Position numbers and translations under genes: made by a program. The notes beneath the pieces are model-generated. The model was not told the DNA's origin, searched no databases, and saw nothing but the letters and a program-made list of their open reading frames with translations. A stretch of 64,000 bases of DNA. Source: Rhodocollybia butyracea (Eukaryota; Basidiomycota; Agaricomycetes; Agaricales; Omphalotaceae). Where the stretch lies: assembly GCA_015501585.1 (NCBI GenBank), contig JADNRY010000056.1, positions 62,001 through 126,000 of the forward strand, written 5' to 3'. Of this stretch, positions 49,418 through 61,177 are shown one piece after another (within the stretch, counting starts at the first letter, position 1; each line of letters begins with the position of its first letter).

Positions 49418-50687
49418 ATGTCGTCACTGCCAGAAAGTATCAAAGCTCTTCAGATCCAGCCTGAACATCGTGGTGTCAAAATTGTACAGATCCCCTTTGC
49501 GTCTCAGGATTTGGTAAAGCATCTACCAGACGATCAGGTTATCGTGCGTATTCGCTGTCAATAAAGTCTTTCTAAACCTTGGTTTCAACTTGCATTTAGA
49601 TCCGTGTCCGCGCAGTTGGATTGAATCCTCCTGACTGGCAGCAGGCTTTCAGTGACTGGGGTACACCTGGAACCATTGCTGGTGGCGACTCTGCTGGAGA
49701 TGTTGTCAAAGTAGGCTCTGCGGTAAAACACCTCAAAGTAGGTGACCGCGCTGCTGGACTTACGTGAGTATTGCATTCTAGTATTCTGTTTTTCCCGACT
49801 GACTCGTATAATTTCAGGTTGGGAGGTTCATATCAGACCGAAAACGGCGCTTTCGCTGAATACGTTCGCTTCGTAGCAGCCGTTTGCTTCAAGCTCCCCG
49901 AATCTATGACATACGAAGAAGCAGTATCGTTCCCGACTCCTCACCTCACTGCTGTTCTGTCCCTATTCCGCCTGAATATTCCAAAGCCTCTTAGCCCGAA
50001 CCCAAAGCGGGAAACAATTTTTATCTGGGGTGGTTCTACTGCTGTCGGTCATCATGCTGTTCAGCTCGCTGCACTTGCTGGTTTGAGAGTGTTCGTAACG
50101 GCATCTCCCGCTGTTCATGAAGATCTCAAGGCTCTCGGAGCTGAGGCTTGCTTTGATTACAAGGACACAGACGTAGTTAAGAAGGTTCTAGCCGCAGCTG
50201 GGGAGGAAGACATTATCTACGGCCTTGATGCTGTTTGTGAGAAAGGAAGCACGGATAACTGTATTGTAAGTTTGTGATTGTGGTCATGTATCCGAATGCT
50301 AACCATTTTGTTCAGGATGTCCTGTCTCCTTCTCGCGGAGGACACCTCATCGTTGTTCTTCCCGTCGAACCCGAAACTGAGAAACGACGCAAAGATGTCA
50401 AAGTCGAGTTCATTCTTGTCCACACCCAGATCGGGTTTCCGATTGAGTTGGGCTATTCGAACATTTCGATCCCTGTCTTGCATGAGGACAAGAATGGCGC
50501 TCTAGAACACGTCTCCGTTATTCTGCCACATATCCTCGAGAACTGGAAGGCAGGCCACGGAAGCCCCAATTTTAAGACTCAGCGTTTGAGGCACTTGGAG
50601 GGCGGGCTAGAGAGAATCCAAGAAGGTCTGGAAATCATGAGAGATGGTAAATATGGCAGAGAGAAGTTGGTATACACTATCGCTTGA
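49418..50687 (+). CDS. MDR-family oxidoreductase (zinc-free enoyl reductase-like), copy B
   Basis: Paralogue of the gene at 46156 with the same exon layout. It starts MSSLPESIKALQIQP, with the GroES-like domain containing LNPPDWQQAFSDWGTPGT and GGDSAGDVVKVG. The Rossmann part has IWGGSTAVGHHAVQLAALAG, and the end is the same REKLVYTIA. Differences from copy A include AGGDSAG for LGCDSAG, a short insert FRLNIPKPLSPNPKRE in the linker before the NADPH motif, and EFILVHTQIGFPIELGYSNI for the matching copy A segment. Both copies look intact and could be expressed. The last codon is only 88 nt before the MLH1 start, so the MLH1 promoter must be very compact or overlap this gene's 3' end. Confidence 0.85.
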
Positions 50688-50775
50688 AAAAAGTCACTGT
50701 ACTGTATGTACTTATATCGCACGTGGGAAAATAGCGATTGTTCTCTTTCTTTTGGTCTTTACGAAGGTCAACCAG

Positions 50776-53576
50776 ATGAACGTTGAATCAGATTACGAGC
50801 CTCCAGCTCCAGCTCCAATCCGCCGTCTTCAGGAATCCCTTATCAACCGTATTGCAGCTGGAGAAGTCAGCATTGCTTCGGACTCTGTATTTTCGGCCAT
50901 TAATTCTGGGCTGTTTAGATCATTCACCGACCAGCCTCAGCTCTCAAGGAATTGCTCGAGAACTCTCTCGATGCTGGTGCAACTTCGATACGAGTAACAG
51001 TGAAGGATGGAGGCTTGAAGCTAATGCAGATACAGGACAACGGGTGTGGAATTCGCGTGCGCACTATGCCTTTCTGTTCTTCTTCATTGGCCTTGACACG
51101 ACGCGTTATTACAGCAATCTGATCTCCCAATACTCGCAGAGAGGTTTACCACCTCGAAACTCTCAACCTTTGCCGATTTGTCGCGCCTGACGACTTACGG
51201 ATTTCGAGGCGAAGCTCTTGCGTCCATGTCTCATGTTGCTCATCTTTCCGTCGTAACGAAGACTAGAACGTCGACTTGCGCTTACAAGTAGGCTACGGTC
51301 TCCTTTACAGTGATGTCTGTTGACCAATTTGACTCCTTTAGAGCGCACTATTCCGATGGGAAACTTGCCCCTGCGCAACCTGGTCAGTCCGAAGAGCCGA
51401 AACCATGCGCTGGAAATGACGGCACGACCATTACTGTATGATTAGTCCAGTTTTCATCTGTCGGCACTCAAATTTTGGAATATCAGATAGAAAACCTCTT
51501 CTTCAACACCCCTACACGTCTCTCCGCCTTGAGAAACACATCGGAGGAATATGCTCGGATACTTGATGTCCTGACGAAGTACGCGATACATAATCCCAAG
51601 GTTTCATTCACCTGCAAGAAGGTAGTATCGTTTTCAACATGAATGCTTCTTCCGTTCATGAGAGTTATCAGGCTGGCTCGTCTTCCCCGGATCTCAATAC
51701 TCCTTCAGCGTCTACTACTAGACAGGCCATCAAGATGCTTTACGGTCATACTATCGAGAAGGATCTACTTGACACCACGGTCAGTGAGAAAACAAAGGAC
51801 GAAGAAGAATCTTGGAGCTCAGAGGTATACTTTACCAACGCGAATTATCAGGCAAAGAAGACGGTGTTTTTACTGTTCATCAATTGTGCGTCACTCGCGA
51901 TCTTTTGTGAACTCTTTAGCTCACTTGAATCTATATAGCCCGTTTGGTTGAATCGTCGCGTATCAAGCGTGCTTTAGAAAATGTCTACACTGGCATTCTT
52001 CCCAAAGGTGCCTCTCCTTTTCTCTATCTGAGGTAAGGCTTTAGACATTACTGTTCCAGCGCTCCTTCTCACGATCCATGCAGCTTAAAGGTAGACCCCC
52101 GCTCTGTGGACGTGAACGTGCATCCGACCAAGAAAGAAGTTCATTTTCTTAACGAAGAATCCATTACGACTCGGATATGTGATGCTCTACAAGAAAAAAT
52201 AGCGGAGAAAAGCCATTCACGAGTCTTCGAGTACCAGGCAAGTCTACATACCCGTTCTATCTATACTTCATCTAATTCGAAGGCGGTTAGACTTTGTTGA
52301 CAGGTGGAATCGAGGCTGTTGCTCAAGCATCTTCCAAAAAGCGCAAAGAGGCTCCAAATAACGTCACGTCCCAGTCTCCTCCTGAAGACCGAGAGGAAGT
52401 AACTGCTTCGGGATCTGAGACCGTATCAACCGCACCAAAGAAAGTCTACTCGCATCACAAAGTCCGAACATCACTGCAAGATCGTACTCTGGATTCTATG
52501 TTTCCAGTTGCAAATCCTAGCACAATAGGCACAGGATCAGCCAACGCGTCCGGTTCACAGTCACCATCACGGTATCGAGAAGTGAAAGAATCAGAGTGTT
52601 TTTTGACTTCGGTGAAAAGTTTGAGGAAGCAGATTATCAAAGGGAAACACAAATGTGAGTAGACTTTCTTCATGACTGTATTCCGCTGAACTAATCGGAT
52701 GGATGGTAGTGCTTACTGAAATACTGGAAAAGCACACCTTTGTCGGCATCGTCGATGTGGATCGGTCTCTTTCATTGATCCAATACTCAACCAAGCTGTA
52801 TCTGGTCAATCACGGTACTTTAGCGTTAGTACCTTCATCTCCTTCCATCTGTTTTAACTCACAGTTTTGTTGCGCTGCAGCGAAGAGTTATTTTACCAAC
52901 TTGGTCTACGCCAATTCGGCGACTTTAGCCGACTGAAGCTGGAACCACCACCGTCCTTGCGTGATCTCATCACTATCGCGGTCGACGCTGAGGAGATATC
53001 CGATGATACGACGTTGTCGAAACCCGATATCGTTGAGGTGGGTACGACTCAGAAGCAATGGATGTCCTGCTTATCATAATCTTCCAGCGCATTGTTGAAA
53101 TTCTTCAATCGAAACGAGCTATGCTCGCCGAGTACTTCTCGCTTACCATCTCCAAAGACGGCCTCGTTGAGAGTCTTCCGTTATTGCTTCGAGACTACAC
53201 CCCAAATTTGGATAAACTGCCATTATTCTTGATGCGTCTTGGACCGCAGGTAAAAAAAACTACCTTTAGCTCTTTGTTTTTTATCGTATGTTTGTTAATC
53301 GTTGGGTTTCAAAAGGTAAACTGGACATCCGAATCCGAATGCTTCGAACTGTTCCTTCGCGAACTAGCATACTTTTATGTTCCTGGTCCCATCCTCGGTG
53401 ATATCTCTTTGTTGGACGCAGAGAGTGCTGGAGGGAAAGCAGAACGGTGGCAGATTCAACATATATTATTCCCTGCGATGCGGAGGTATCTTGCTGCCCC
53501 GAAATCACTGCTGGATGTGGATGTAGTCCAGGTTGCTAGCTTGCCTGATTTGTATAAGGTTTTTGAGAGGTGTTGA
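50776..53576 (+). CDS. MLH1: DNA mismatch repair protein Mlh1
   Basis: MutL homologue, the common partner of Pms1/Mlh3 in mismatch repair and meiotic crossing-over. Splicing gives the GHKL ATPase motifs: LINRIAAGE then [20 protein letters not shown] (motif I), IQDNGCGI (motif II) and [19 protein letters not shown] (motif III). [16 protein letters not shown] and [15 protein letters not shown] follow. A charged linker is present around 52300-52560. The C-terminal dimerisation domain ends at YKVFERC, the conserved Mlh1 FERC terminus, which contributes to the endonuclease site of the partner. The initiating ATG at 50776 lies 88 nt after the upstream oxidoreductase. About ten short introns were noted. 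Length is near the usual 700-770 residues. Confidence 0.95.
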
Positions 53577-53789
53577 ATGTTGCTTATGTTGGTAGCTCCG
53601 CAACTGGCTCTCTAGCTATTCCATTCGATATTTCAGCGTAGTACATAGGAAGGAACTCACGGAAATGGAAAGCATTTGCACATCTAGGCAGAATAAATAT
53701 AAATTGGCCTCCAGAAGCGATACAATTCTACTACTATAGCGAAAGAACATGCGTTACGATAAATAAAACGTCTACCTGATACTTAACCA
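53577..53789. other. Convergent intergenic region
   Basis: Short AT-rich stretch between the 3' ends of MLH1 (+) and the acid phosphatase gene (-). Confidence 0.5.
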
Positions 53790-56021
53790 CTACGCAGGAG
53801 TCCTGCCAGCAGGTGCACACTCGGATTCATAGTCCAACGGAGTCAGCTCCTGTACTCGCTCCCGGAACGCAGCTAGTGTGCAAAATTCCGGGAAGGATGG
53901 TAGGTGTTTGCCTTCTTCGGCACATATAGGTAGGACCATGTTCTTGTTTTGATATCTCATACGGACGTCTACAGGTGGTTTTGAGAAGGAGCGTTCATTG
54001 ATGCAAGTGTGGAAGAGAAAAAGATGAGAAGGGAAGAGGGAGAGATAATCAGCACAAACATAACGCAATTCCAACATATGACCTACAGTGCTCTGAATTA
54101 GGCTTGGACCAAAGGGGTGAAAAGATAGTTTGAAGGATCGAGGACCCACTTGCTTCCCGTTCAGATTTAAAAAGTTCGAACGTTATTGAGCCTGTAAACT
54201 GAGGCCATCTACAAAAGAGGGTAACTCGGTAAGCTCGTGGAACCAGGAAATCAAGCCAAGACAAGTGAAAGGCGACAACAAATGAAGCTAAAGCACTTAC
54301 TTGTCATCAAAAACATCGAACGTAGACGCAAGTCCCGCTAGCCCAGTATCGTGTGTGCTATGAACGAGAATCTTGAGCGGGTCCTTTTTGCCATGGACGA
54401 CCTTATGTTGCATTTTCGTCGATAAATCGTCTAATAAACGACCTATTCCTAGACGACGGACTTCTTCGGTTTTATCTGAGAATCGGATGAAAATAAAAGG
54501 CAGCTGGTAATTAGCGAAATTGTGCAGAGAAAGAGCATTATTTGCAGAACTGAAAAAATTGTCTCACACCCTAGATAGGAAAGAAGATATCAGTAGTGCT
54601 CAGTTTCGGTGTACCCGCGACGTGGACTCACCTGAAAACCACTCGGCCACGACAGCTTTCTCGATGACATCCATTACACCTTTTTCTTCAAATTCTGGTG
54701 GTACTTTGATATTATGTGCGGTTGCGGCTCGGATCTATGCAAGTGGGTGAGTGAATGTGTGTAGTAAGAGCGTAGAAAGGTGAAGCTCACAGTGTCTAAA
54801 ATGCTATACCGTTTTCGAGTCCATGTGAGAAAAATTACAAGTCACACAGAGAAGTTAGTCACCCCGATGCTCTAGGTTTCCCGTCTAAACGGATTGGTTG
54901 GCCATTGAAGTATTTGGATAACTTTTTATCCAGAGGCTCTAACGTGTGATTATAGGTAGAAGCTGCGGCTACAATTGCATAATGGGCTTGTATCATACAG
55001 CGAGCAGAGTTCATGCATGAGCTCACCTTGAGCGAAACTAATGAGAAGGATTTCTAAACGTTTGCAAGAATCGGCGTTCCCGAGAAGGTTTTCATCTCGT
55101 CCGTTCCTGGCATTAATGAGTCTTCTGACTTGCGTCGAAGGGGTGTAATGAGATACCTAACAAAGATGGCAGGAATAGCATCAGGCTGGCATTTAGAAGT
55201 TGGGTATAATCCGTGTATGATTTGTTGAAGTGACTCTGTTGTTCGAGGGACGTTGGTCGTTCTATTATGAAGAAGTTAACACTACTACTAACCGTATTCG
55301 GAGAATACAAAACTTGCCTGAAGTAAACCTCTTCCGAGTTTTGCAAAGAATCAGGAAGAAAGCCTAACCTGAATGGTTCTGGTGAGAACTACGAGCATGA
55401 AATTGGCAGCTAAGAATTACTTTTGGATGTAAAGTTCGCGAAGAGAAGCACCGAAATTATATGTTGACTACTGGATATTTAGACCGCAAAGAACTGCGAT
55501 TCCGGGTGAAAATCATGTACCTTTTTACCAAGATCTGTTAGCTCTCCCAGCAGACTAAATGAATAGAGACGCGATTTATGAGGGTTAACTATTATCATAA
55601 AAGTCACCGCTCACCATTGCCCCTCATGATGAGTTCCATCTGCACGTTCAACTATTTTGAGGGCGCGTTGAAATCCTTCGACCATACCATCGACTCCAGA
55701 GACATTTATCGAAGCTTGAAATCTGTGCGCTGTCTTGCACATCTTCCAATGCTCTGGAATATGTCCTGCCATTCTAGCGCCAACCGGAGTTCGCTCGCCA
55801 TGACGAACATATACATGAACTTGTTCAAGTTCAAGACCCGAAGGAGCTAGCGGATATTTGTCTACATCCAAAGCTGAAGACTTGGGGCCACTTTCCGCCA
55901 TCATTAACGCGTGCTCGGGTTTATATTCGAATTCGTCGGATTGGGCGAAAGTCGCGATGTAAGAGGGAAGAAAGAGAAAAAGTAGACTCGCAAACTGAGA
56001 AACTTTGCACCTAATCCTCAT
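53790..56021 (-). CDS. Secreted histidine acid phosphatase
   Basis: The minus strand gives ATG 56021 and MRIRCKVSQFASLLFLFLPS, a basic n-region with a hydrophobic core ending near IATFAQ, so a signal peptide is likely. The catalytic histidine motif follows in VHVYVRHGERTPVGARM (RHGxRxP). Later come the HD motif in VHSTHDTGLAGLASTFD, FTGSITFELFKSE and the C-terminal VDVRMRYQNKNMVLPICAEE. That end has the CxxFxxF/CTLAAF pattern seen in histidine acid phosphatases (FCTLAAFRERVQELTP, YESEC). Such enzymes hydrolyse phosphomonoesters, and some hydrolyse phytate, outside the cell or in the vacuole. The gene is broken by many small introns between 54150 and 55610 whose exact ends I did not fix. It is divergent to the oxidoreductase relic and the PP2C array. 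Confidence 0.85.
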
Positions 56022-56877
56022 GAGAAAAGAGTAACTTTTGGTCCCGTAGCGCTTATTAAACCAGAACGACGCCCGTGAATGCCGGCGCTTGGTCCTGGCT
56101 TGGTCGGCGTCGGCGTTACTGCTAGGCCTAAAACCAATCAACAGTCTTGGGCCGAAGCGAGAAACGCGTCTTCAAACCACTCAAAATCCACATCGACTTC
56201 TAGATCTATCTAGTCCCAATGGACAACTCTATGTCTGAAGCAATTCTTAAATAAATAATGATACAGTAGGATTTCTTGGAAGACCTCGCGTTGCGATGGT
56301 ATCAGCGCCCATCCGGATGGTCTGGATGGCCATGAAATGTGCTAGACAGTCCTTTTCGTTTCCCTTCATTCCTTGAGATACCTCGTTTATAAGATCTCAA
56401 TGAGGTCTGGGCCAGAAACTACAAAATTCGGGAGATCTTTCTTCTTTGTTTCTTTTCTCGAATTGTGAGTGCTCTTCTTATTGTCTATCTTTTGTGTTTT
56501 CTGGGTTCTAATGACATAGTTCTCCTTCACAGATTATCTTGATCTAAGATCTTGGAGGGGAGTGAGTGGATATGGAAGCTCATCAAGGATACACAAAAGA
56601 TCAAGATACCACGCTATGCTTCCTACACGCCACGAGAGTAATATCCAAACATCGTTCGACCTCAAAATCCAACTATAATGTATATTCAAGCGACTTCGAG
56701 TATGGTTTCAATGTGGCCATGCGTCTCCGTGTGTCTGCCTGTTACATCTCATCAGGATGCCGCGTCTCTTTACAAGTATTCGAAGACACTTGAACACAAA
56801 TGCAAAGACATTCGAAATGTTATTTACTACCACAGAACCTGGGTATCGCCGTCGGACACGTTTTGAACTCTCCTAGC
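56022..56877. other. Intergenic region, promoter side of acid phosphatase
   Basis: No intact gene. A TATA-like GTTTATAAGAT at about 56383 may belong to the decayed oxidoreductase copy downstream. Frames here are short and motif-free. Confidence 0.4.
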
Positions 56878-57037
56878 ATGCTGGAAGACGAGCCTGCTCC
56901 GGAATATGTCTCTGCAGACATGCCGAAAATTATCGGAAACCGGAAGGCAGGAGAAGCCTCAAGTTCAAAACTCAGCGTTTAAGGCACTTAGAGGGTTGAC
57001 TAGCTAGATGTGATTTCCGAGGGTCTGGACATCATGT
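56878..57037 (+). pseudogene. Decayed fragment of a third MDR oxidoreductase
   Basis: The frame EDEPAPEYVSADMPKIIGNR, KAGE, then after a frameshift KTQRLRHLEG, a stop, and a later frame containing EGLDIM align with the C-terminal part of the intact copies (EHVSVTMPRILENWKAGHG, KTQRLRHLEGGLER, REGLEIM). The nucleotide string CAAAACTCAGCG also matches. It has at least one frameshift and an internal stop, so it is a pseudogene of the same oxidoreductase family. Confidence 0.75.
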
Positions 57038-57052
57038 AGTGGATACGTAAAT

Positions 57053-59068
57053 CAAAGTTCGTTTCGCCCACAATCCAGCTTTTCTCCCTGTGAAGGTGAC
57101 CTTCGCAAACACTTCTCTCTCGATGAGTATCCCAGCAACTGCCGACTTGGAGGCTTTGAAGGCTGCTTTTTCTCAAAAGTGTACAAAATCTTTTAATGTC
57201 TGTTTCGACAACTCCCGCATATACGAAGCAGGCTTTCAGGCGACGAAACCAAAAAACGAGGATAAAACGGTGTTCTTCGAAACCAAGCTGGGATTGATGG
57301 TTGCTCTTTTCGATGGTTTGCGATCTCTTGATAAAGTAAAGTTCTACAGCTGACTATATCCAAAGGTCATTTTTCCGACGAATTGTCAGAATACGCATCC
57401 CAAACACTTCCTGCCCTACTTTGTGCTCGCATCGAGACAACCTTGGCTGAAAAGGGCTGCAGTCTTGGGGATGCTGTGACAGAATCACTCATCAAAGGCA
57501 TCGAGGACTATGATCGCTCACTGCTGTACGATGGTGTTATTAATGAATTTCCACAAAAAGATCAGACCGACTGGTCGGACCCAATGTGGCACGATCAGGA
57601 TGAAGTTTGGCTTGTACTTGGCTGGTTAAGAGAGCACCCAAAGTTCCAGAGGGCTCGTTATGCCGTCGTTGGAACGACAGCCCTTGTTGCCTTCATCGAC
57701 AAAGCTAAAGAAAATGTATGGGTAGCGTCGCTTGGAGATTCTGATGCATGTTTGTTATTTCTATTCTACTTGGCTTGGATTATCTCAAAATATCAAAAGT
57801 TCTAGGGCAGAAGAGCTTGGATGGAGCGAGTTGGGATGTAACGCGCTTAAGTGACTTTCATAATGGCCACAACCCTAAAGAAGTCGAACGGCTCGCGAAA
57901 GAACATCCAGGGGAGCCTCCAGTCATCCGTTATGGACGTGTACTTGAGAATCTCGCGGTTACACGAGGTAATTTCTCGTACTCTGATTCGAACTTGTATC
58001 CACTGAGACTGTTGTTTATTAGCATTGGGTAACCACCAGCTCAAAACCCCCTTACCTTTTGCACGACACGTCCTTGGAGTTATTTGGCCTGCACCTTACA
58101 TCCCTGATTTCTTCGATAAAGCGGTGGTTGCACCAGGTCATACAAGTCCTCCCTACATCTCTGCTACCCCTACAGTCTGTCACCATTCTCTTAAACCTGG
58201 GGATATTCTCATCCTTTCCTCTGATGGCTTGGCCTATGAATTGAGGGAATTTTCAGAAGAGGATAAGTTGTTAGCGGTGGTATCCCTCGCTGCCGCCACC
58301 AGTTTGAATTCATTACCCACCAGGAACACGCTATGGTCAGAGAAGCTTGGGCATGGGTTTATTGGCTCTGCTGAAGTTGATAATCCTGCCGAGCGTTTGA
58401 TCGAAAATGTCTGCTTTGGGACTAACTTGGAGCAAATGGCAGAGGCAGTCAAGCCATCGGGACAATGGGACGATATTTCGGCATTAGTGCTATTCCTGTA
58501 ATTTTCAGTGTGATACAACTTTGGGTTATTGCCATCATCTTTGTGTGCATTGGCGCGTTATGACTTTAGCCTTCAACATATGGTTGTCGAGAAATGATGA
58601 TATTGGTACGAAGTTATGCAGGCTAGACCTTCCACCTGCACAGGATCCTTCTCGAAATTTTCCTCTTGCGTTTGTCCTACCTTACTCATCGTAAGATCTC
58701 AATGGATCTGAGGTTGAAGCTCGGGAGTTTAGCTGGAGGAGCAACATTGGTATATGTACTCGGAATGGGAACTGCTATGTAGTTCCAAACCCAGAGTCTA
58801 GATATTTTTCTTTATGTTTCCATATGGCAACTACTCTTCCTGGTGAGTGTTCTTACAGACTTATTTTTCGTGCACTATCGTATGAATAGTCCCTAGCCAC
58901 TCAAATCTAGGCTAAAATGATCTTCGCTCGCCAAAGAAGCTGGTACGTAGATCAACCCATGAAGGCTGAGTTTATTACTCACCAAATTCGCCGACAAACG
59001 ATACTCCTCAGTAAACTCCGAAGACCAGATGATCCTCATTTTGCCCGTGTGAATGTGGCGTAGTATAT
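57053..59068 (+). repeat. PP2C tandem array, unit 1
   Basis: Unit starts at CAAAGTTCGTTTCGCCCACA and runs to the same string in unit 2. It holds one PP2C gene plus about 570 bp of downstream sequence that is also repeated. Confidence 0.85.
57123..58501 (+). CDS. PP2C-family protein phosphatase, copy 1
   Basis: Metal-dependent Ser/Thr phosphatase. The spliced frame starts MSIPATADLEALKAAFSQKC and includes the metal-binding motifs NEDKTVFFE and VALFDGHF (split by an intron at 57317-57366). GTTALVAFIDKAKENVWVAS with GDSDA matches the PP2C VAxxGDSRA motif with Asp for Arg. Next are LSDFHNGHNPKEVERL with EHPGEP, ILILSSDGLAYEL and the last Asp pair in WDDISALVLFL. All expected acidic metal ligands appear present. 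Introns: 57317-57366, 57749-57805 and 57969-58024. The pattern is close to mitochondrial PDH-phosphatase/Ptc5-type PP2Cs, but no obvious mitochondrial presequence is visible. About 385 residues. The flanking relic and tandem copies suggest recent expansion. Confidence 0.87.
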
Positions 59069-59132
59069 CAAAGTTCGTTTCGCCCACAATCCAGTTTCTC
59101 TCTGAAGGTGACGTTTGCAAATAGTTCTCTCA
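58502..59132. other. Spacer of PP2C unit 1 / promoter of copy 2
   Basis: Noncoding sequence repeated after copies 2 and 3. It includes the segment around 58620-58860 with GGCAACTACT and TGAGTGTTCTTACAG strings. Confidence 0.5.
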
Positions 59133-61110
59133 ATGAGTACCCCGCCGACTGTTGACCTGAAGGTTTTGAAGGCGGCTTTTTCAGAAAAGTGTACAAAATC
59201 TTTCAATGTTTGTTTCAACAACTCGCGCATATACGAAGCAGGCTTTCAGGCGACGAAACCAAAAAATGAGGATAAAACGGTATTCTTCGAATCCAGGCTG
59301 GGATTAATGGTGGCTCTTTTCGATGGTTTGCGATCTCTTGATAAATTAAAGTTCTACAGTTGACTTTACCCAAAGGTCATTTTTTCCGACGAATTGTCAG
59401 AATACGCATCCCAAACACTTCCTGCCCTACTGTGCGCTCGCATAGAGCAAACCTTGGCTGAAAAGGGCTGCAGTCTTGGGGATGCTGTGACGGAGTCACT
59501 CATCAAAGGCATCGAGGACTATGATCGCTCACTGCTGTACGATGGTGTTATTAATGAATTTCCACAAAAAGATCAGACCGATTGGTCAGACCCAATGTGG
59601 CACGATAAGGATGAAGTTTGGCTTGTACTTGGCTGGTTAAGAGAGCACCCAAAGTTCCAGAGGGCTCGTTATGCCGTCGTTGGAACGACAGCCCTTGTTG
59701 CCTTCATCGACAAAGCTAAAGAAAATGTATGGGTAGCGTCGCTTGGAGATTCTGATGCGTGTTTGTTATTTCTCTTCTCCTTGGTTTGCATCACCTCAAA
59801 ATATCATAAGTTCTAGGGGAGAAAAGTTTGGATGGATCGAGTTGGGATGTAACACGCTTAAGTGACTTTCATAATGGCCACAACCCTAAAGAAGTCGAAC
59901 GGCTCGAGAAAGAACATCCAGGGGAGCCTCCAGTCATCCGTTATGGACGTGTACTTGAGAATCTTGCAGTTACACGAGGTAGGTTCTTGTACTCTAATTC
60001 AAACCTGTATACTTACACTGAGACTATTGTTAGCATTGGGTAACCACCAGCTCAAAACTCCCTTACCTTTCGCACGGTACATCCTTGGAGTTATCTGGCC
60101 TGCACCTTACATATCTGATTTCTTCGATAAAGCGGTGGTCGCACCAGGTCATACAAGTCCTCCATATATCTCTGCTACCCCTACAGTCTGCCACCATCCT
60201 CTTAAACCTGGGGATATTCTCATCCTTTCCTCTGATGGATTGGCTTATGAATTAAGAGAATTTTCAGAGGAGGATAAGTTGTTAGCGGTGGTATCCCTCG
60301 CTGCTGCTACCAGTTTGAATTCATTACCCTTCAAGAACACACTATGGTCAGAGAAGCTTGGGCATGGGTTTATTGGCTCTGCTGAAGGTGATAATCCTGC
60401 CGAGCGTTTGATTGAAAATGTCTGCTTTGGGACGAACTTGGAGCAAATGGCCGAGGCAGTCAAACCATCGCAGCAATGGGACGATATTTCGGCATTAGTC
60501 CTATTCCTGTAATTTATAATGTGATTCATTTTGGTGCTACATTCTACTAGCAGTGTGCATTGGCGCGGTACAACATCGACCTCCGACGCCCATTTTTCAA
60601 AAAATGATGATATTGGTAAGTGTACGAGGTTCCACCTTGGGTTCCACCTGCACAGTGTCCCTCTCGAGTTTACCTCTTTCGTTTGTCCTACCTTGCTCAT
60701 CATAAAACCTCGATGGGATCTGAGATACAGACTCGACAGTGTAGCTGGAGCAGAAGGAGGAAATGTTAGTATAATGGGCTTGGGATCTGCTTATGTAAAC
60801 ATCCCAGAGTCTAAATATTGCTCTTTGTGTTTTCCATATGGCAACTACTTTTCTTGGTGAGTGTTCTTACAGGCTTCTTTTCCGTACTCTGTCGTATAAA
60901 TAGTCCAGCCACTCAAATACAAGTTAAAACTTGCTGAGCTCCCCAAAGAAGCTGGTACGTAGATCAGCCTGGGCCCTGGCATGAAGGCTGATTTTATTGT
61001 TCCTCAAATTTAATGCCGCCACAAAGGATTCTTCCTCAGTAATAATCATCTACTCTGAAAATCAGATAAGTCTTTCTTTCGCCCGTGTGAATGTGGCGTA
61101 CTTAGAATGT
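59069..61110 (+). repeat. PP2C tandem array, unit 2
   Basis: Second repeat unit of about 2.04 kb with the same order as unit 1: leader, PP2C gene, repeated spacer. Confidence 0.85.
59133..60512 (+). CDS. PP2C-family protein phosphatase, copy 2
   Basis: Near-identical to copy 1 and apparently intact, with the same four-exon layout. It starts MSTPPTVDLKVLKAAFSEKC and carries NEDKTVFFE, ALFDG plus HF across the intron, and GTTALVAFIDKAKENVWVAS with GDSDA. LSDFHNGHNPKEVERLEKEH, ILILSSDGLAYEL and WDDISALVLFL complete the motif set. Differences from copy 1 include Asn for Asp in CFNNSR, Phe-Lys for Thr-Arg before NTLWSEKLGHG, and Gly-Asp for Val-Asp in SAEGDNP. High identity across exons and introns indicates a recent duplication or ongoing gene conversion. 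The target protein is unknown. Confidence 0.87.
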
Positions 61111-61177
61111 CAAAGTTCGTTTCGCCCACAATCCAGCTTTTCTCCCTGTGAGTTGACGTTTAGAAACACTTCTCTCA
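60513..61177. other. Spacer of PP2C unit 2 / promoter of copy 3
   Basis: Noncoding repeated spacer. A frame at 60531-60860 is part of this repeat and has no counterpart motif in a known family. Confidence 0.5.

Larger units (their letters stand above)
49130..50930. repeat. Segmental duplication, copy B
   Basis: Partner of 45850-47630. It carries the promoter, oxidoreductase copy B and the first exon of the intact MLH1. Because the MLH1 gene is complete here, copy B is probably the source and copy A the derived insertion. Confidence 0.85.

Noticed and set aside
58893..59120. Minus-strand frame in the PP2C spacer
   Set aside because: It overlaps the repeated spacer and promoter of copy 2, has no known motif and is not kept in the other units.
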